25,041 bases of DNA from CBETVX01 sp965539935. GTDB lineage: Bacteria > Bacillota > Clostridia > Peptostreptococcales > Caminicellaceae. The stretch's first letter is position 1, and the number at the start of each line of letters is the position of its first letter. Below are positions 1-7,270 of this stretch, one piece after another. The stretch lies in assembly GCA_965539935.1 (NCBI GenBank), contig CBETVX010000045.1:1-25041 (forward strand), read 5' to 3'. The position numbers and the translations under genes were made by a program. A model generated the notes under the pieces. That model was not told where the DNA came from, searched no databases, and saw only the letters and a program-made list of their open reading frames with translations.

Positions 1-1
1 A

Positions 2-58
2 ATAGCTTTACCTTTAAATATAGTAGTAATTTTCTATAAAGGAGGTATCAAACAATGA
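2..58 (+). CDS. possible C-terminal end of an upstream histidine kinase (partial)
   Basis: The frame starting at base 2 is open from the window edge and reads IALPLNIVVIFYKGGIKQ before a TGA that overlaps the next gene's ATG (ATGA). The opening IALPL resembles the last beta strand of histidine-kinase ATPase domains (F-x-I-x-LP), and a kinase is the expected partner of the response regulator that follows. A second open frame from base 1 (NSFTFKYSSNFL, stop at 37-39) is an alternative. Eighteen residues cannot settle the family, so this is mainly inference from context. Confidence 0.25.
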   Translation: MALPLNIVVIFYKGGIKQ

Positions 59-1416
59 ACAATAGAAACTATTCATTTAAAATATTAATTGTTGATAATG
101 AAATAGAATATAGAGAAACCATTGAGTCTATATTAAGAAATAATGGGTATATAACGGATGCTGTAAGTAGTGGATATGAAGCTCTTGAGAAATTGAGGGG
201 AGAAGAGTTTGATTTAGTTCTTACAGATTTTTTTATGAGTAAAATAAATGATATAGATTTGCTAGAAAAAATAAAAAGAGAATATAAAAAAACAGAGGTA
301 GTTGTTTTTACTGGTTATGGCTCAGTAAAGAATGCAGTTGAATCAATGAAGAAGGGAGCCTTTTCATATTTTGTTAAAAGTAATGATCCAGAAGAATTAT
401 TGACTACCATTAAAAAATTAGTGGATTTGAAAGAAATAAAGCAAAAAGATCTAGACTTAATTACTGGTGATACAAATGGTGAGTTTATGTTGGAGACGGC
501 CAATGAAAGATTTAAAAATGTATTAGATATTGGGAGAAAGGCTGCTGATAGCAATGTGAACATCTTAATATTAGGTGAATCGGGGGTAGGTAAAGAGGTT
601 TTTGCCAGGTATATACATCAAAACTCCAATAGAAATAAATACCCCTTTGTTGCTGTTAATTGCCATGCCTTTTCAGAGACCCTACTTGAATCAGAACTCT
701 TTGGACATGAAAAAGGAGCCTTTACAGGAGCATACGAAAGACGGATAGGAAGATTTGAAGCAGCCGATGAAGGAACATTATTTCTTGATGAGATAGGTGA
801 TACTTCCCCTGAAATACAGGTAAAGCTACTTAGAACCTTAGAAAATAAAAAAATAGAAAGAATAGGAAGTAATAAAATAATAAATATAAACTTTAGATTG
901 ATATGTGCTACCAACAGAAATATCTATGAAATGGTTGCCAAGAACTGTTTTAGGGAAGATTTATTCTATAGAATAAGCACAATAACAGTAGAAATTCCTC
1001 CCCTTAGGGATAGGAGAGAGGATTTACCGAAATTAATAGATTTTTTCTTTAAAAAGGCAGAATTAGAACTTAAGAAGGATATTAAAAAAATAGAATCAGA
1101 TGTCATGAAATTTTTATTGAATTATCATTATCCAGGAAATGTAAGGGAATTAAAAAATATCATAGAAAGATTAGTTGTTTTATCTGACCAAGGTATAGTA
1201 AGGGCCAATTATATTCAGGATAGTAATGGATTGATAAATTCTAGGACAAGTCTTGAGAAAGTTAAACCCTTGAAGGAATTCCGCAAGGAGGTTGAGACAG
1301 ATTATATTAAAAAAATATTGATTCTATGTAATTATAATAAAAATGAAACTGCAAAAAAGTTAGGCATAAGTAGACGGCAACTTTTTAACAAATTAAATGA
1401 ATATGGCTTGAGATAG
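55..1416 (+). CDS. sigma-54-dependent response regulator, NtrC family
   Basis: A 453-residue transcription activator with the three classic NtrC domains. The receiver domain (about 9-125) has the acidic D14-N15-E16 pocket, the likely phosphoacceptor D58 in LVLTDFF, and a conserved Lys in YFVKSND. The AAA+ domain (about 145-375) has Walker A GESGVGKE, the sigma-54-contacting loop GAFTGA, Walker B GTLFLDEIGD and the arginine-finger region FREDLFYRIS. The C-terminal FIS-type helix-turn-helix (about 420-450) is NETAKKLGISRRQLFNKL. The start is preceded by AAAGGAGG at suitable spacing. Such proteins bind upstream sites and hydrolyse ATP to open sigma-54 promoters. The next gene has a -24/-12 element (1577-1594), so it is the likely target. 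The signal sensed is not visible here. Confidence 0.95.
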   Translation: MNNRNYSFKILIVDNEIEYRETIESILRNNGYITDAVSSGYEALEKLRGEEFDLVLTDFFMSKINDIDLLEKIKREYKKTEVVVFTGYGSVKNAVESMKKGAFSYFVKSNDPEELLTTIKKLVDLKEIKQKDLDLITGDTNGEFMLETANERFKNVLDIGRKAADSNVNILILGESGVGKEVFARYIHQNSNRNKYPFVAVNCHAFSETLLESELFGHEKGAFTGAYERRIGRFEAADEGTLFLDEIGDTSPEIQVKLLRTLENKKIERIGSNKIININFRLICATNRNIYEMVAKNCFREDLFYRISTITVEIPPLRDRREDLPKLIDFFFKKAELELKKDIKKIESDVMKFLLNYHYPGNVRELKNIIERLVVLSDQGIVRANYIQDSNGLINSRTSLEKVKPLKEFRKEVETDYIKKILILCNYNKNETAKKLGISRRQLFNKLNEYGLR

Positions 1417-1441
1417 AAAATGTTACAAAAACGAAACAAAA

Positions 1442-1480
1442 GTGAAATAAATTTCCTGAATATCAGGAAATTTATTTCAC
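1442..1480 (+). terminator. perfect 18-bp inverted repeat, terminator or activator site
   Basis: GTGAAATAAATTTCCTGA is followed after ATA by its exact reverse complement. It lies 26 nt past the stop of the regulator gene and is followed by GATTTTATT rather than a clean T run. A terminator is the simplest reading. It also lies about 125-160 nt upstream of the predicted sigma-54 transcript start, where activator sites are often found. Confidence 0.6.
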
Positions 1481-1576
1481 GATTTTATTATATTATAAAT
1501 TGATTGAAAGTTATTTCATAGCCTAGCAAAGTTGAAAATAGTCTTAAAAGCACAAAATTTCTGGAAATTATAAAAT

Positions 1577-1594
1577 TTGGAATAAAACTTGCTA
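1577..1594 (+). promoter_or_regulatory. putative sigma-54 (-24/-12) promoter
   Basis: TTGG-AATAAAAC-TTGCTA has the invariant GG and GC separated by exactly 10 nt, as in the consensus TGGCAC-N5-TTGC. It lies about 100 nt upstream of the symporter start and downstream of a sigma-54 activator gene. The CAC part of the -24 box is not conserved (AAT). Confidence 0.65.
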
Positions 1595-1691
1595 TATTAC
1601 TTTATTATGCCGCTATAGGTCAGCAATGACGCAATTATTTTTATTTTATAGGCCTATGGGGAGTAAAAAAATAAAAAAAGGAGGAGTTTTT

Positions 1692-3146
1692 TTGAATCAA
1701 TTTGTTGATTTTTTAAACGGAATTATTTGGAGTAAAGCACTTGTATTTCTTTGTTTGGCCGCAGGGGTATATTTTTCAGTACTAATGAAGTTCCCACAAT
1801 TACGTCTTATTAAAGATATGGTCAATCAGTTATTCAAAGGAGAAAGTTCTGATTCTGGGGTTTCATCATTCCAAAGTTTTGCCATGGCCCTTGGTGGACG
1901 TGTAGGTACTGGGAATATAGCTGGTGTTGCTACAGCTATTGGATTAGGTGGACCTGGTGCAGTATTTTGGATGTGGGCAATTGCTTTCTTAGGAGCAGGA
2001 TCAGCCTATGTTGAAGCCGCTTTAGCACAGGTTTGGAAAGATGAGATAGATGGAGAGTATCGTGGAGGTCCTTCATACTTTATAGAAAAAGGTATGGGAC
2101 AAAAGTGGTATGGTATATTATTTGCAATTTCTGCAATAATAGCAATGGGTTTCTTTTTACCAGGAATTCAAGCAAATAGTATTGCTGCTGCAATGAACAA
2201 TGCTTTCAATATCCCTCCTGCAGTATCTGGTGGAGTAGTAGCTGGTCTATTAGCACTTATAATCTTTGGTGGTGTTAAGAGAATAGGTAAAGCTGCTGAG
2301 TTAATAGTTCCATTTATGGCAATAGCATATATTATAGTAGCTATAATTATTATTTTATTAAATATTAGTAAGGTCCCAGCAGTTATTGGATTAATATTCT
2401 CATCTGCCTTTGGAGCTCAACCAATGTTTGGTGCTATCATAGGTCAGGCAATTATGTGGGGAGTTAAGCGTGGTATTTACTCAAACGAAGCTGGTCAAGG
2501 TACTGGACCTATGGCAGCTGCAGCCGCTGAAGTAAGCCACCCAGCTAAGCAAGGTCTTGTACAGGCATTCTCTGTATATGTAGATACATTATTTGTTTGT
2601 TCTGCAACTGCATTTATGATATTAATAACTGGTATGTACAATGTTGAAGGTCCTGCTGGATATGTAGTTGAAAATATCCCAGGAATAGAAATTGGACCGG
2701 CCTATACACAAATGGCAGTTGATACATTAATCCCTGGTTTTGGTCGTGGATTTGTTGCAATAGCATTATTCTTCTTTGCATTTACAACATTAATGGCATA
2801 TTACTATTATGCTGAGTCTAATGTTGCATATTTAGCTAGAAACTTTAAAAATCATAGATTAGTATTTAATATCACAAGAGTTGTATTATTAGTTATGACA
2901 TTCTACGGATCAATCAACACAGTTGGTTCTGCTTGGGCATTAGGTGATGTTGGTGTTGGTTTAATGGCATGGCTTAATATTATAGCAATACTTATACTTA
3001 CTAAGCCTGGTATTGCTACGCTTAAGGATTATGAAGAGCAAAGAGCTCAAGGTCTAGATCCTGTATTTGATCCAAGAAAACTTGGTATCAAAAATGCAGA
3101 CCTTTGGGTTAAAAAATTAGAATCAAATAAAAAGATTTCTAAATAA
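1692..3146 (+). CDS. sodium:alanine/glycine symporter, AGCS family
   Basis: A polytopic membrane transporter of about 484 residues that takes up alanine or glycine with sodium. Family signatures are clear: GGRVGTGNIAGVATAIGLGG near the N-terminus, GSAYVEAALAQVW, and GVKRGIYSNEAGQGTGPMAAAAAEVSHPAKQG in mid-protein. About 10-11 hydrophobic segments can be recognised. The TTG at 1692 is chosen because AAAGGAGG (about 1678-1685) lies 6-7 nt upstream. The open frame extends back to an ATG at 1626, but that stretch (MTQLFLFYRPMG...) has no ribosome site and no family resemblance. It is preceded by a putative sigma-54 promoter and followed by a hairpin at 3205-3236. The exact substrate cannot be read from the sequence. 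Confidence 0.95.
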   Translation: MNQFVDFLNGIIWSKALVFLCLAAGVYFSVLMKFPQLRLIKDMVNQLFKGESSDSGVSSFQSFAMALGGRVGTGNIAGVATAIGLGGPGAVFWMWAIAFLGAGSAYVEAALAQVWKDEIDGEYRGGPSYFIEKGMGQKWYGILFAISAIIAMGFFLPGIQANSIAAAMNNAFNIPPAVSGGVVAGLLALIIFGGVKRIGKAAELIVPFMAIAYIIVAIIIILLNISKVPAVIGLIFSSAFGAQPMFGAIIGQAIMWGVKRGIYSNEAGQGTGPMAAAAAEVSHPAKQGLVQAFSVYVDTLFVCSATAFMILITGMYNVEGPAGYVVENIPGIEIGPAYTQMAVDTLIPGFGRGFVAIALFFFAFTTLMAYYYYAESNVAYLARNFKNHRLVFNITRVVLLVMTFYGSINTVGSAWALGDVGVGLMAWLNIIAILILTKPGIATLKDYEEQRAQGLDPVFDPRKLGIKNADLWVKKLESNKKISK

Positions 3147-3204
3147 ACTGTTGTTTAGTTTTAGAATATTTTCCATTCAAATAAAAAACAACATGATTTT
3201 AATA

Positions 3205-3236
3205 TTAAAGGTGTCTTGATATCAAGGCACCTTTAA
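3205..3236 (+). terminator. hairpin after the AGCS symporter
   Basis: TTAAAGGTGTCTTGAT is followed immediately by ATCAAGGCACCTTTAA, pairing over 16 bases with one G-U pair. It separates the symporter from the asparaginase. No long T run follows, so termination strength is uncertain. Confidence 0.6.
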
Positions 3237-3239
3237 CAA

Positions 3240-3269
3240 TTGAATTCAATATGTTTTGCATGATAGAAT
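3240..3269 (+). promoter_or_regulatory. candidate sigma-A promoter of the asparaginase gene
   Basis: TTGAAT (3240-3245) and TAGAAT (3264-3269) are separated by 18 nt. They lie just after the upstream hairpin and about 40 nt before the asparaginase start. Judged by eye in AT-rich DNA. Confidence 0.4.
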
Positions 3270-3308
3270 GAAAGTAAATATTAAATATATTTGGATAGGA
3301 GAATGAAG

Positions 3309-4325
3309 ATGAATAAAATACTTATAATTGCTACGGGTGGAACAATAGCATCTTCCGATGAAGGAACTGGTCTTACACCACGTTATACTGTAGAAGATTT
3401 GATTTCTTTTGTTCCTCAAGCTAAGGAAAGATGTGAAATAGAGGGTAAAATGATTATGAATATTGATAGTAGCAATATGACTCCAAACTGTTGGGTAAAG
3501 ATAGCAAACACAGTCTATAAGAACTATGAAGATTATGATGGATTTGTAATTACCCATGGCACAGATACTATGGCATATACATCGGCAGCCCTTACCTACA
3601 TGCTTGAAGGTTTAGATAAACCTGTTATCTTAACGGGGTCCCAATATTCTATAGAAGAAAAATGTACAGATGCCCTTCAAAATCTAAGTGACGCCGTAAT
3701 ATTTGCTAATGAAGAAATAGCTGGAGTTTTTATTGTTTTTGATGGTAAACTTATAAGCGGAACTAGAGCCATAAAGCTTAAAACAAAGAGCTATGATGCT
3801 TTTGAGAGCGTGAATTTTCCATATATAGCAGAAATCAAACATAATAAAATAATGTATAATAAATATATTTCGAGATATTTTAGACCTAAAGCAACTAAAC
3901 TTGCTTTTAAAGAGGAAGTATGTAAAAATATTATACTTCTTAAAATCTTTCCCGGTATTGATACAGAAATATTCAATTATGTTAAAGATAAATATGATGG
4001 TGTAATAATTGAAAGTTTTGGGATAGGGGGAGTTCCCTTTGAAAATGGAGACGTTACTTCTAAAATAAGAGAGATGACCAATAATAAAATGGCCGTTGTA
4101 GTAACAACTCAATGCCTTGAAGAAGGAGTAGATTTTGATATTTATGAAGTTGGAAAAAAATTGCCCACTGATAAAATTATCTATGCAAAGGATATGAATA
4201 CGGAAGCCCTTGTACCGAAACTTATGTGTGCATTAGGTAGATTCAATAATCTAGATGATGTTAAGAAATACATCGAAACTCCAATTATGTTTGACAGTAA
4301 TGTAGATTATTCACAAAATCCGTAG
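3309..4325 (+). CDS. L-asparaginase, type I (AnsA-like)
   Basis: Hydrolyses L-asparagine to aspartate and ammonia. The 338-residue protein starts MNKILIIATGGTIAS, with nucleophile T12 in the TGGTIAS signature. The second catalytic motif THGTDTMAYT supplies T85 and D86, followed by PVILTGSQ. There is no signal peptide, which fits a cytoplasmic enzyme. The ATG at 3309 is preferred because AGGAG (3297-3301) lies 7 nt upstream. In-frame starts at 3291 (TTG) and 3303 (ATG) are worse placed. Its own promoter candidate and the hairpin before it suggest separate transcription, but the position behind an amino-acid symporter fits amino-acid catabolism. Confidence 0.93.
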   Translation: MNKILIIATGGTIASSDEGTGLTPRYTVEDLISFVPQAKERCEIEGKMIMNIDSSNMTPNCWVKIANTVYKNYEDYDGFVITHGTDTMAYTSAALTYMLEGLDKPVILTGSQYSIEEKCTDALQNLSDAVIFANEEIAGVFIVFDGKLISGTRAIKLKTKSYDAFESVNFPYIAEIKHNKIMYNKYISRYFRPKATKLAFKEEVCKNIILLKIFPGIDTEIFNYVKDKYDGVIIESFGIGGVPFENGDVTSKIREMTNNKMAVVVTTQCLEEGVDFDIYEVGKKLPTDKIIYAKDMNTEALVPKLMCALGRFNNLDDVKKYIETPIMFDSNVDYSQNP

Positions 4326-4411
4326 ACTTAAAAAATAGTTTTGCCAGTGCCTTCTCTTAAGTAATTATTATATATAGATATTTTGATTAGTTAGTTTGTC
4401 TAATGACATAA

Positions 4412-4423
4412 TATCCTAGGATA
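4412..4423. promoter_or_regulatory. 12-nt palindrome flanked by TGACATA repeats
   Basis: TATCCTAGGATA is a perfect palindrome. TGACATA occurs on both sides (4404-4410 and 4426-4432). It lies 36 nt before the L,D-transpeptidase start, where an operator could act. No known regulator is recognised. Confidence 0.3.
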
Positions 4424-4458
4424 CTGACATATATATAATAATTAGAGGAGGGGGGAGT

Positions 4459-5223
4459 TTGAGAAAAGCTTACTTGTGGATAGGTATATGTATAATATTT
4501 ATATGTATAGTACTTATTGCAGGGAAAATAGTAATTAACAATAAGGAAAATATAGTTATCAACTCTATTTCTAGAATTTTATTGGATAGAGAGTATAATA
4601 ATTGGGAAGAAAAAAAAATAGAAGATAATTCAAATCATTATAATCTAGCAATTTTTATCGATATCAATTCTAAAATTTTAGAAGTAATCAATTTAGAAAA
4701 TAATGAAGTTATAAAAAAATATACCATTGCCAGCGGCAAGCCTGAAACTCCAACCCCCCTTGGAAGTTTTAAGATAATAGGTAAAGCTAAGTGGGGAAAG
4801 TCTTTTGGAACCAGATGGATGGAATTAAATGTACCATGGGGAAGATATGGTATACATGGGACCGATAAGCCCCATACTATAGGATGGGCGGCTTCCCACG
4901 GATGTATAAGAATGAAAAATAGAGATATAGAAGAGCTATATAAAATAGTAAAGGTAGGAACACCTGTAACAATATGGGGAGGTATTTTTGGACCCTTTGG
5001 AAATGGATTTAGGGTACTAAAGCCTGGAGATAGGGGTTCCGATGTATATGAAGTACAAAAAAGGATGAAGATAATGGGATACTATCCACTGTGGATAGAC
5101 GGAATATATGGAGAGGGAATGAAAAAATACGTAATAAAATTTAGGAAGGATAAAAACCTTCAAATCAATCATTATATTAATTATGAATTTTACAAGGCCC
5201 TAGGAATAGAATTAATGGAATAA
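4459..5223 (+). CDS. L,D-transpeptidase with peptidoglycan-binding domain
   Basis: A 254-residue exported cell-wall enzyme. It has one N-terminal membrane segment (about 5-25), a YkuD-type catalytic domain (about 60-175) and a C-terminal peptidoglycan-binding domain (about 187-250: LKPGDRGSDVYEVQKRM, then WIDGIYGEG). The catalytic motif is complete: HGT at 133-135 and SHGCIRM at 146-152, with C149 as nucleophile. Family members form 3-3 cross-links in peptidoglycan or attach proteins to it. The start is TTG at 4459 behind a very strong GAGGAGGGGGGAG site. A terminator follows at 5230-5255. The next gene also encodes a membrane-anchored wall-active protein, so both may act on the envelope or the spore wall. 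Confidence 0.93.
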   Translation: MRKAYLWIGICIIFICIVLIAGKIVINNKENIVINSISRILLDREYNNWEEKKIEDNSNHYNLAIFIDINSKILEVINLENNEVIKKYTIASGKPETPTPLGSFKIIGKAKWGKSFGTRWMELNVPWGRYGIHGTDKPHTIGWAASHGCIRMKNRDIEELYKIVKVGTPVTIWGGIFGPFGNGFRVLKPGDRGSDVYEVQKRMKIMGYYPLWIDGIYGEGMKKYVIKFRKDKNLQINHYINYEFYKALGIELME

Positions 5224-5229
5224 ATCGAG

Positions 5230-5255
5230 CTTCCTGTTTTACAGGAAGTTTTTTT
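5230..5255 (+). terminator. intrinsic terminator of the L,D-transpeptidase gene
   Basis: CTTCCTGT-TTT-ACAGGAAG forms an 8-bp stem followed by seven T. It begins 6 nt after the stop codon. Confidence 0.9.
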
Positions 5256-5272
5256 GTGGAAAATATTTTATA

Positions 5273-5302
5273 TTGATAAATACTATTAAGAAATAATACA
5301 AT
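5273..5302 (+). promoter_or_regulatory. candidate sigma-A promoter of the GH18 gene
   Basis: TTGATA (5273-5278) and TACAAT (5297-5302) are separated by 18 nt, downstream of the previous terminator and about 30 nt before the start codon. A sporulation sigma factor cannot be excluded. Confidence 0.4.
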
Positions 5303-5336
5303 TATATATAAGGATTAAGTATTAAGGGGGATGGAA

Positions 5337-7028
5337 TTGAAAAGAAATTCAAAGAAGATTATTATACCAATAGCAGTAGTTATTATAGTAACTATAGGCT
5401 TAAACCTTGTTTTTAGTTCAAGACCAGTTTATTATACATCCAATGAGTCAAAACTTATAATATATAAACCTGATGAAATAAAAAGTTATGTAGATGATTT
5501 TCAAGTTATTGAAAAAGACCAGGAGAAAATCATATATGTTTCAGCTGAGCTACTTAAAAATGAGTTTAATATATACTACGATTATGATATAGAAAATAAC
5601 ATATTAGTTATTACTACTGATAATAAAGTTTTTAGATTTTATGGTAATGAAAACACTGTAAAAATAAATAGGGAAAAAGCAGAAAATATACCGCCAATGG
5701 TAGTGATAGAAGATAGTCCCCAAGTGCCTATAAAATATTTAGAAGCAGATTTGAATTTGACAGTTAAAATTAATGATGAAAATAATAGCATATTGCTTAA
5801 AAGTAATCTAAATGATGAAATAGTTGCAAATATTTCTAGGGATAATATTAAAGTTAGAGTCAGTAAAAGTATATGGGATGATTATATAGATTTACTTAAC
5901 CGTGGAGACAAAGTATGGGTATTAGAAAAGGATAATTTATGGAGAAAAATATTGACATCGGGAGGTCAGATAGGATATATTGCTGCCAACGAGATAGAAA
6001 ATGAAAAAACTATATTAGGTGAAGAAATAGAGAAAAAAGAACCCATATGGAAACCTAAGGATGGGAAAATAATACTTACGTGGGAACATGTGATTTCAAG
6101 AAATCCCGACACATCAAAAATAAATGACATGAAGGGAGTCAGTGTAATATCTCCAACTTGGGTTAGCCTTTCAAATTCCAGTGGCAAAATTAGTAATAAT
6201 ATTGATAGGGATTATATTAATTGGGCCCATAATAGAGGATATAAGGTTTGGGCACTTTTTTCTAATTCATTTGACCCTAAACTTACTGACGAATTTTTAA
6301 ATAATTCCCTTGCAAGAGAGATAGCTATAAATGATTTGTTGGATTTGATGATAAAAAATAATATTGATGGTGTAAATATAGATTTTGAAAATGTATATCT
6401 CAAAAATAAGGAGAACCTTGTACAATTTGTAAGGGAACTTGTTCCTGTATTCCATGAAGAGGATTTAGTAGTTTCTATGGATGTTACTGTAAGGGGAGGA
6501 AGTGAAAACTGGTCATTATTTTATGATAGAAAGGAACTTGGAAAGGTAGTAGATTATGTTGCAGTAATGACCTATGATGAACACTGGGGATCTAGTCCTG
6601 AAAGTGGCTCTGTAGCTTCCATTGGTTGGGTAGAAAGGGGTGTCCAGGGACTACTAGAAGAAGTACCTTCAAATAAGCTATTATTGGGTATGCCCCTTTA
6701 TACAAGATTATGGATAGAGACGCCTTCAAAAACAAAAGTTGAAGATATGGATGTTAAATCTAAAGTTTTATGGATGGATGATGTAAAAGAAATATTAAAA
6801 AAGGATAATATAGTGAGGATATGGGATGATACAGCAGGACAGTATTATATAGCATATATTGAAAATAATAAGCTTCATAAGATTTGGGTTGAAGATGCTG
6901 AATCTATAGCTCTTAAAACAGAATTGGTCAACAAGTATGATTTAGCAGGTGTAGCTGCTTGGAGAAGGGGATTCGAAACAGAGGATATATGGGGTGCCAT
7001 ATATAACACCCTTAAAAAAGATAGATGA
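5337..7028 (+). CDS. membrane-anchored glycoside hydrolase family 18 protein with SH3-like region
   Basis: About 563 residues. A single N-terminal membrane anchor (KKIIIPIAVVIIVTIGLNLVF) is followed by a region like the copper-amine-oxidase-N repeats (about 40-160), an SH3-like segment (about 168-220, NIKVRVSKS...DKVWVLEKDNLWRKI) and a GH18 barrel (about 240-560). The GH18 active site DGVNIDFE (344-351) retains the D-x-D-x-E pattern ending in the acid E351, and later barrel motifs MTYDEHW and LLGMPLYTRLW are present. This architecture is known from YaaH/SleL-like spore-wall hydrolases acting on N-acetylglucosamine bonds. The TTG at 5337 is preferred because the GGGGG ribosome site abuts the in-frame ATG at 5331 but lies 6 nt before the TTG. 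A terminator follows at 7036. Confidence 0.88.
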   Translation: MKRNSKKIIIPIAVVIIVTIGLNLVFSSRPVYYTSNESKLIIYKPDEIKSYVDDFQVIEKDQEKIIYVSAELLKNEFNIYYDYDIENNILVITTDNKVFRFYGNENTVKINREKAENIPPMVVIEDSPQVPIKYLEADLNLTVKINDENNSILLKSNLNDEIVANISRDNIKVRVSKSIWDDYIDLLNRGDKVWVLEKDNLWRKILTSGGQIGYIAANEIENEKTILGEEIEKKEPIWKPKDGKIILTWEHVISRNPDTSKINDMKGVSVISPTWVSLSNSSGKISNNIDRDYINWAHNRGYKVWALFSNSFDPKLTDEFLNNSLAREIAINDLLDLMIKNNIDGVNIDFENVYLKNKENLVQFVRELVPVFHEEDLVVSMDVTVRGGSENWSLFYDRKELGKVVDYVAVMTYDEHWGSSPESGSVASIGWVERGVQGLLEEVPSNKLLLGMPLYTRLWIETPSKTKVEDMDVKSKVLWMDDVKEILKKDNIVRIWDDTAGQYYIAYIENNKLHKIWVEDAESIALKTELVNKYDLAGVAAWRRGFETEDIWGAIYNTLKKDR

Positions 7029-7035
7029 AATTATT

Positions 7036-7075
7036 AAAAGATGTAGCCTCCTTGAAGTTGCATCTTTTATTTTTG
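7036..7075 (+). terminator. intrinsic terminator after the GH18 gene
   Basis: AAAAGATGTAGC pairs with GTTGCATCTTTT over 12 bp including two G-U pairs, with a 9-nt loop. It is followed by ATTTTT. Confidence 0.8.
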
Positions 7076-7220
7076 TCTAGAAATTCAAACCTTTTTCACA
7101 AAAAATTATAGTTAGCAATTCAAATAAATTTAAGGCATACAATAAATTACAAATCATTACCAGTAAAAAATTGGGTTTTCATTGCTTTTACCGACCTATA
7201 AGCTTTGATCAAAACCTACT

Positions 7221-7241
7221 AACTACGAACTAAGAACTAAC
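7221..7241. repeat. three tandem heptamers AACTA(C/A)(G/C)
   Basis: AACTACG, AACTAAG and AACTAAC follow one another directly, with a partial copy (CCTACT) before them. They lie just downstream (in minus-strand sense) of the hairpin that ends the HD-GYP gene. Confidence 0.6.
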
Positions 7242-7265
7242 AAAGCGTCGTAAGACGCCTTTGTT
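7239..7265 (-). terminator. hairpin terminating the HD-GYP gene
   Basis: On the minus strand AACAAAGGCGTC-TTAC-GACGCTTTGTT forms a stem with one bulged base, 6 nt after the TAA stop of the HD-GYP gene. Only a short T-rich tail follows. Confidence 0.65.
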
Positions 7266-7270
7266 CAGTG

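Noticed and set aside
1481..1691. Glycine riboswitch or T-box before the AGCS symporter
   Set aside because: None of the conserved cores was seen, and the sigma-54 promoter start would leave too short a leader.
1626..1691. Upstream extension of the AGCS symporter to ATG 1626
   Set aside because: No ribosome site there. The strong AAAGGAGG lies inside the extension and fits TTG 1692.
3246..3557. Minus-strand ORFs opposite the asparaginase (also 3684-4112)
   Set aside because: Shadows of the real gene. Compositions rich in Ile, Tyr, Phe and Cys with no motif or ribosome site.
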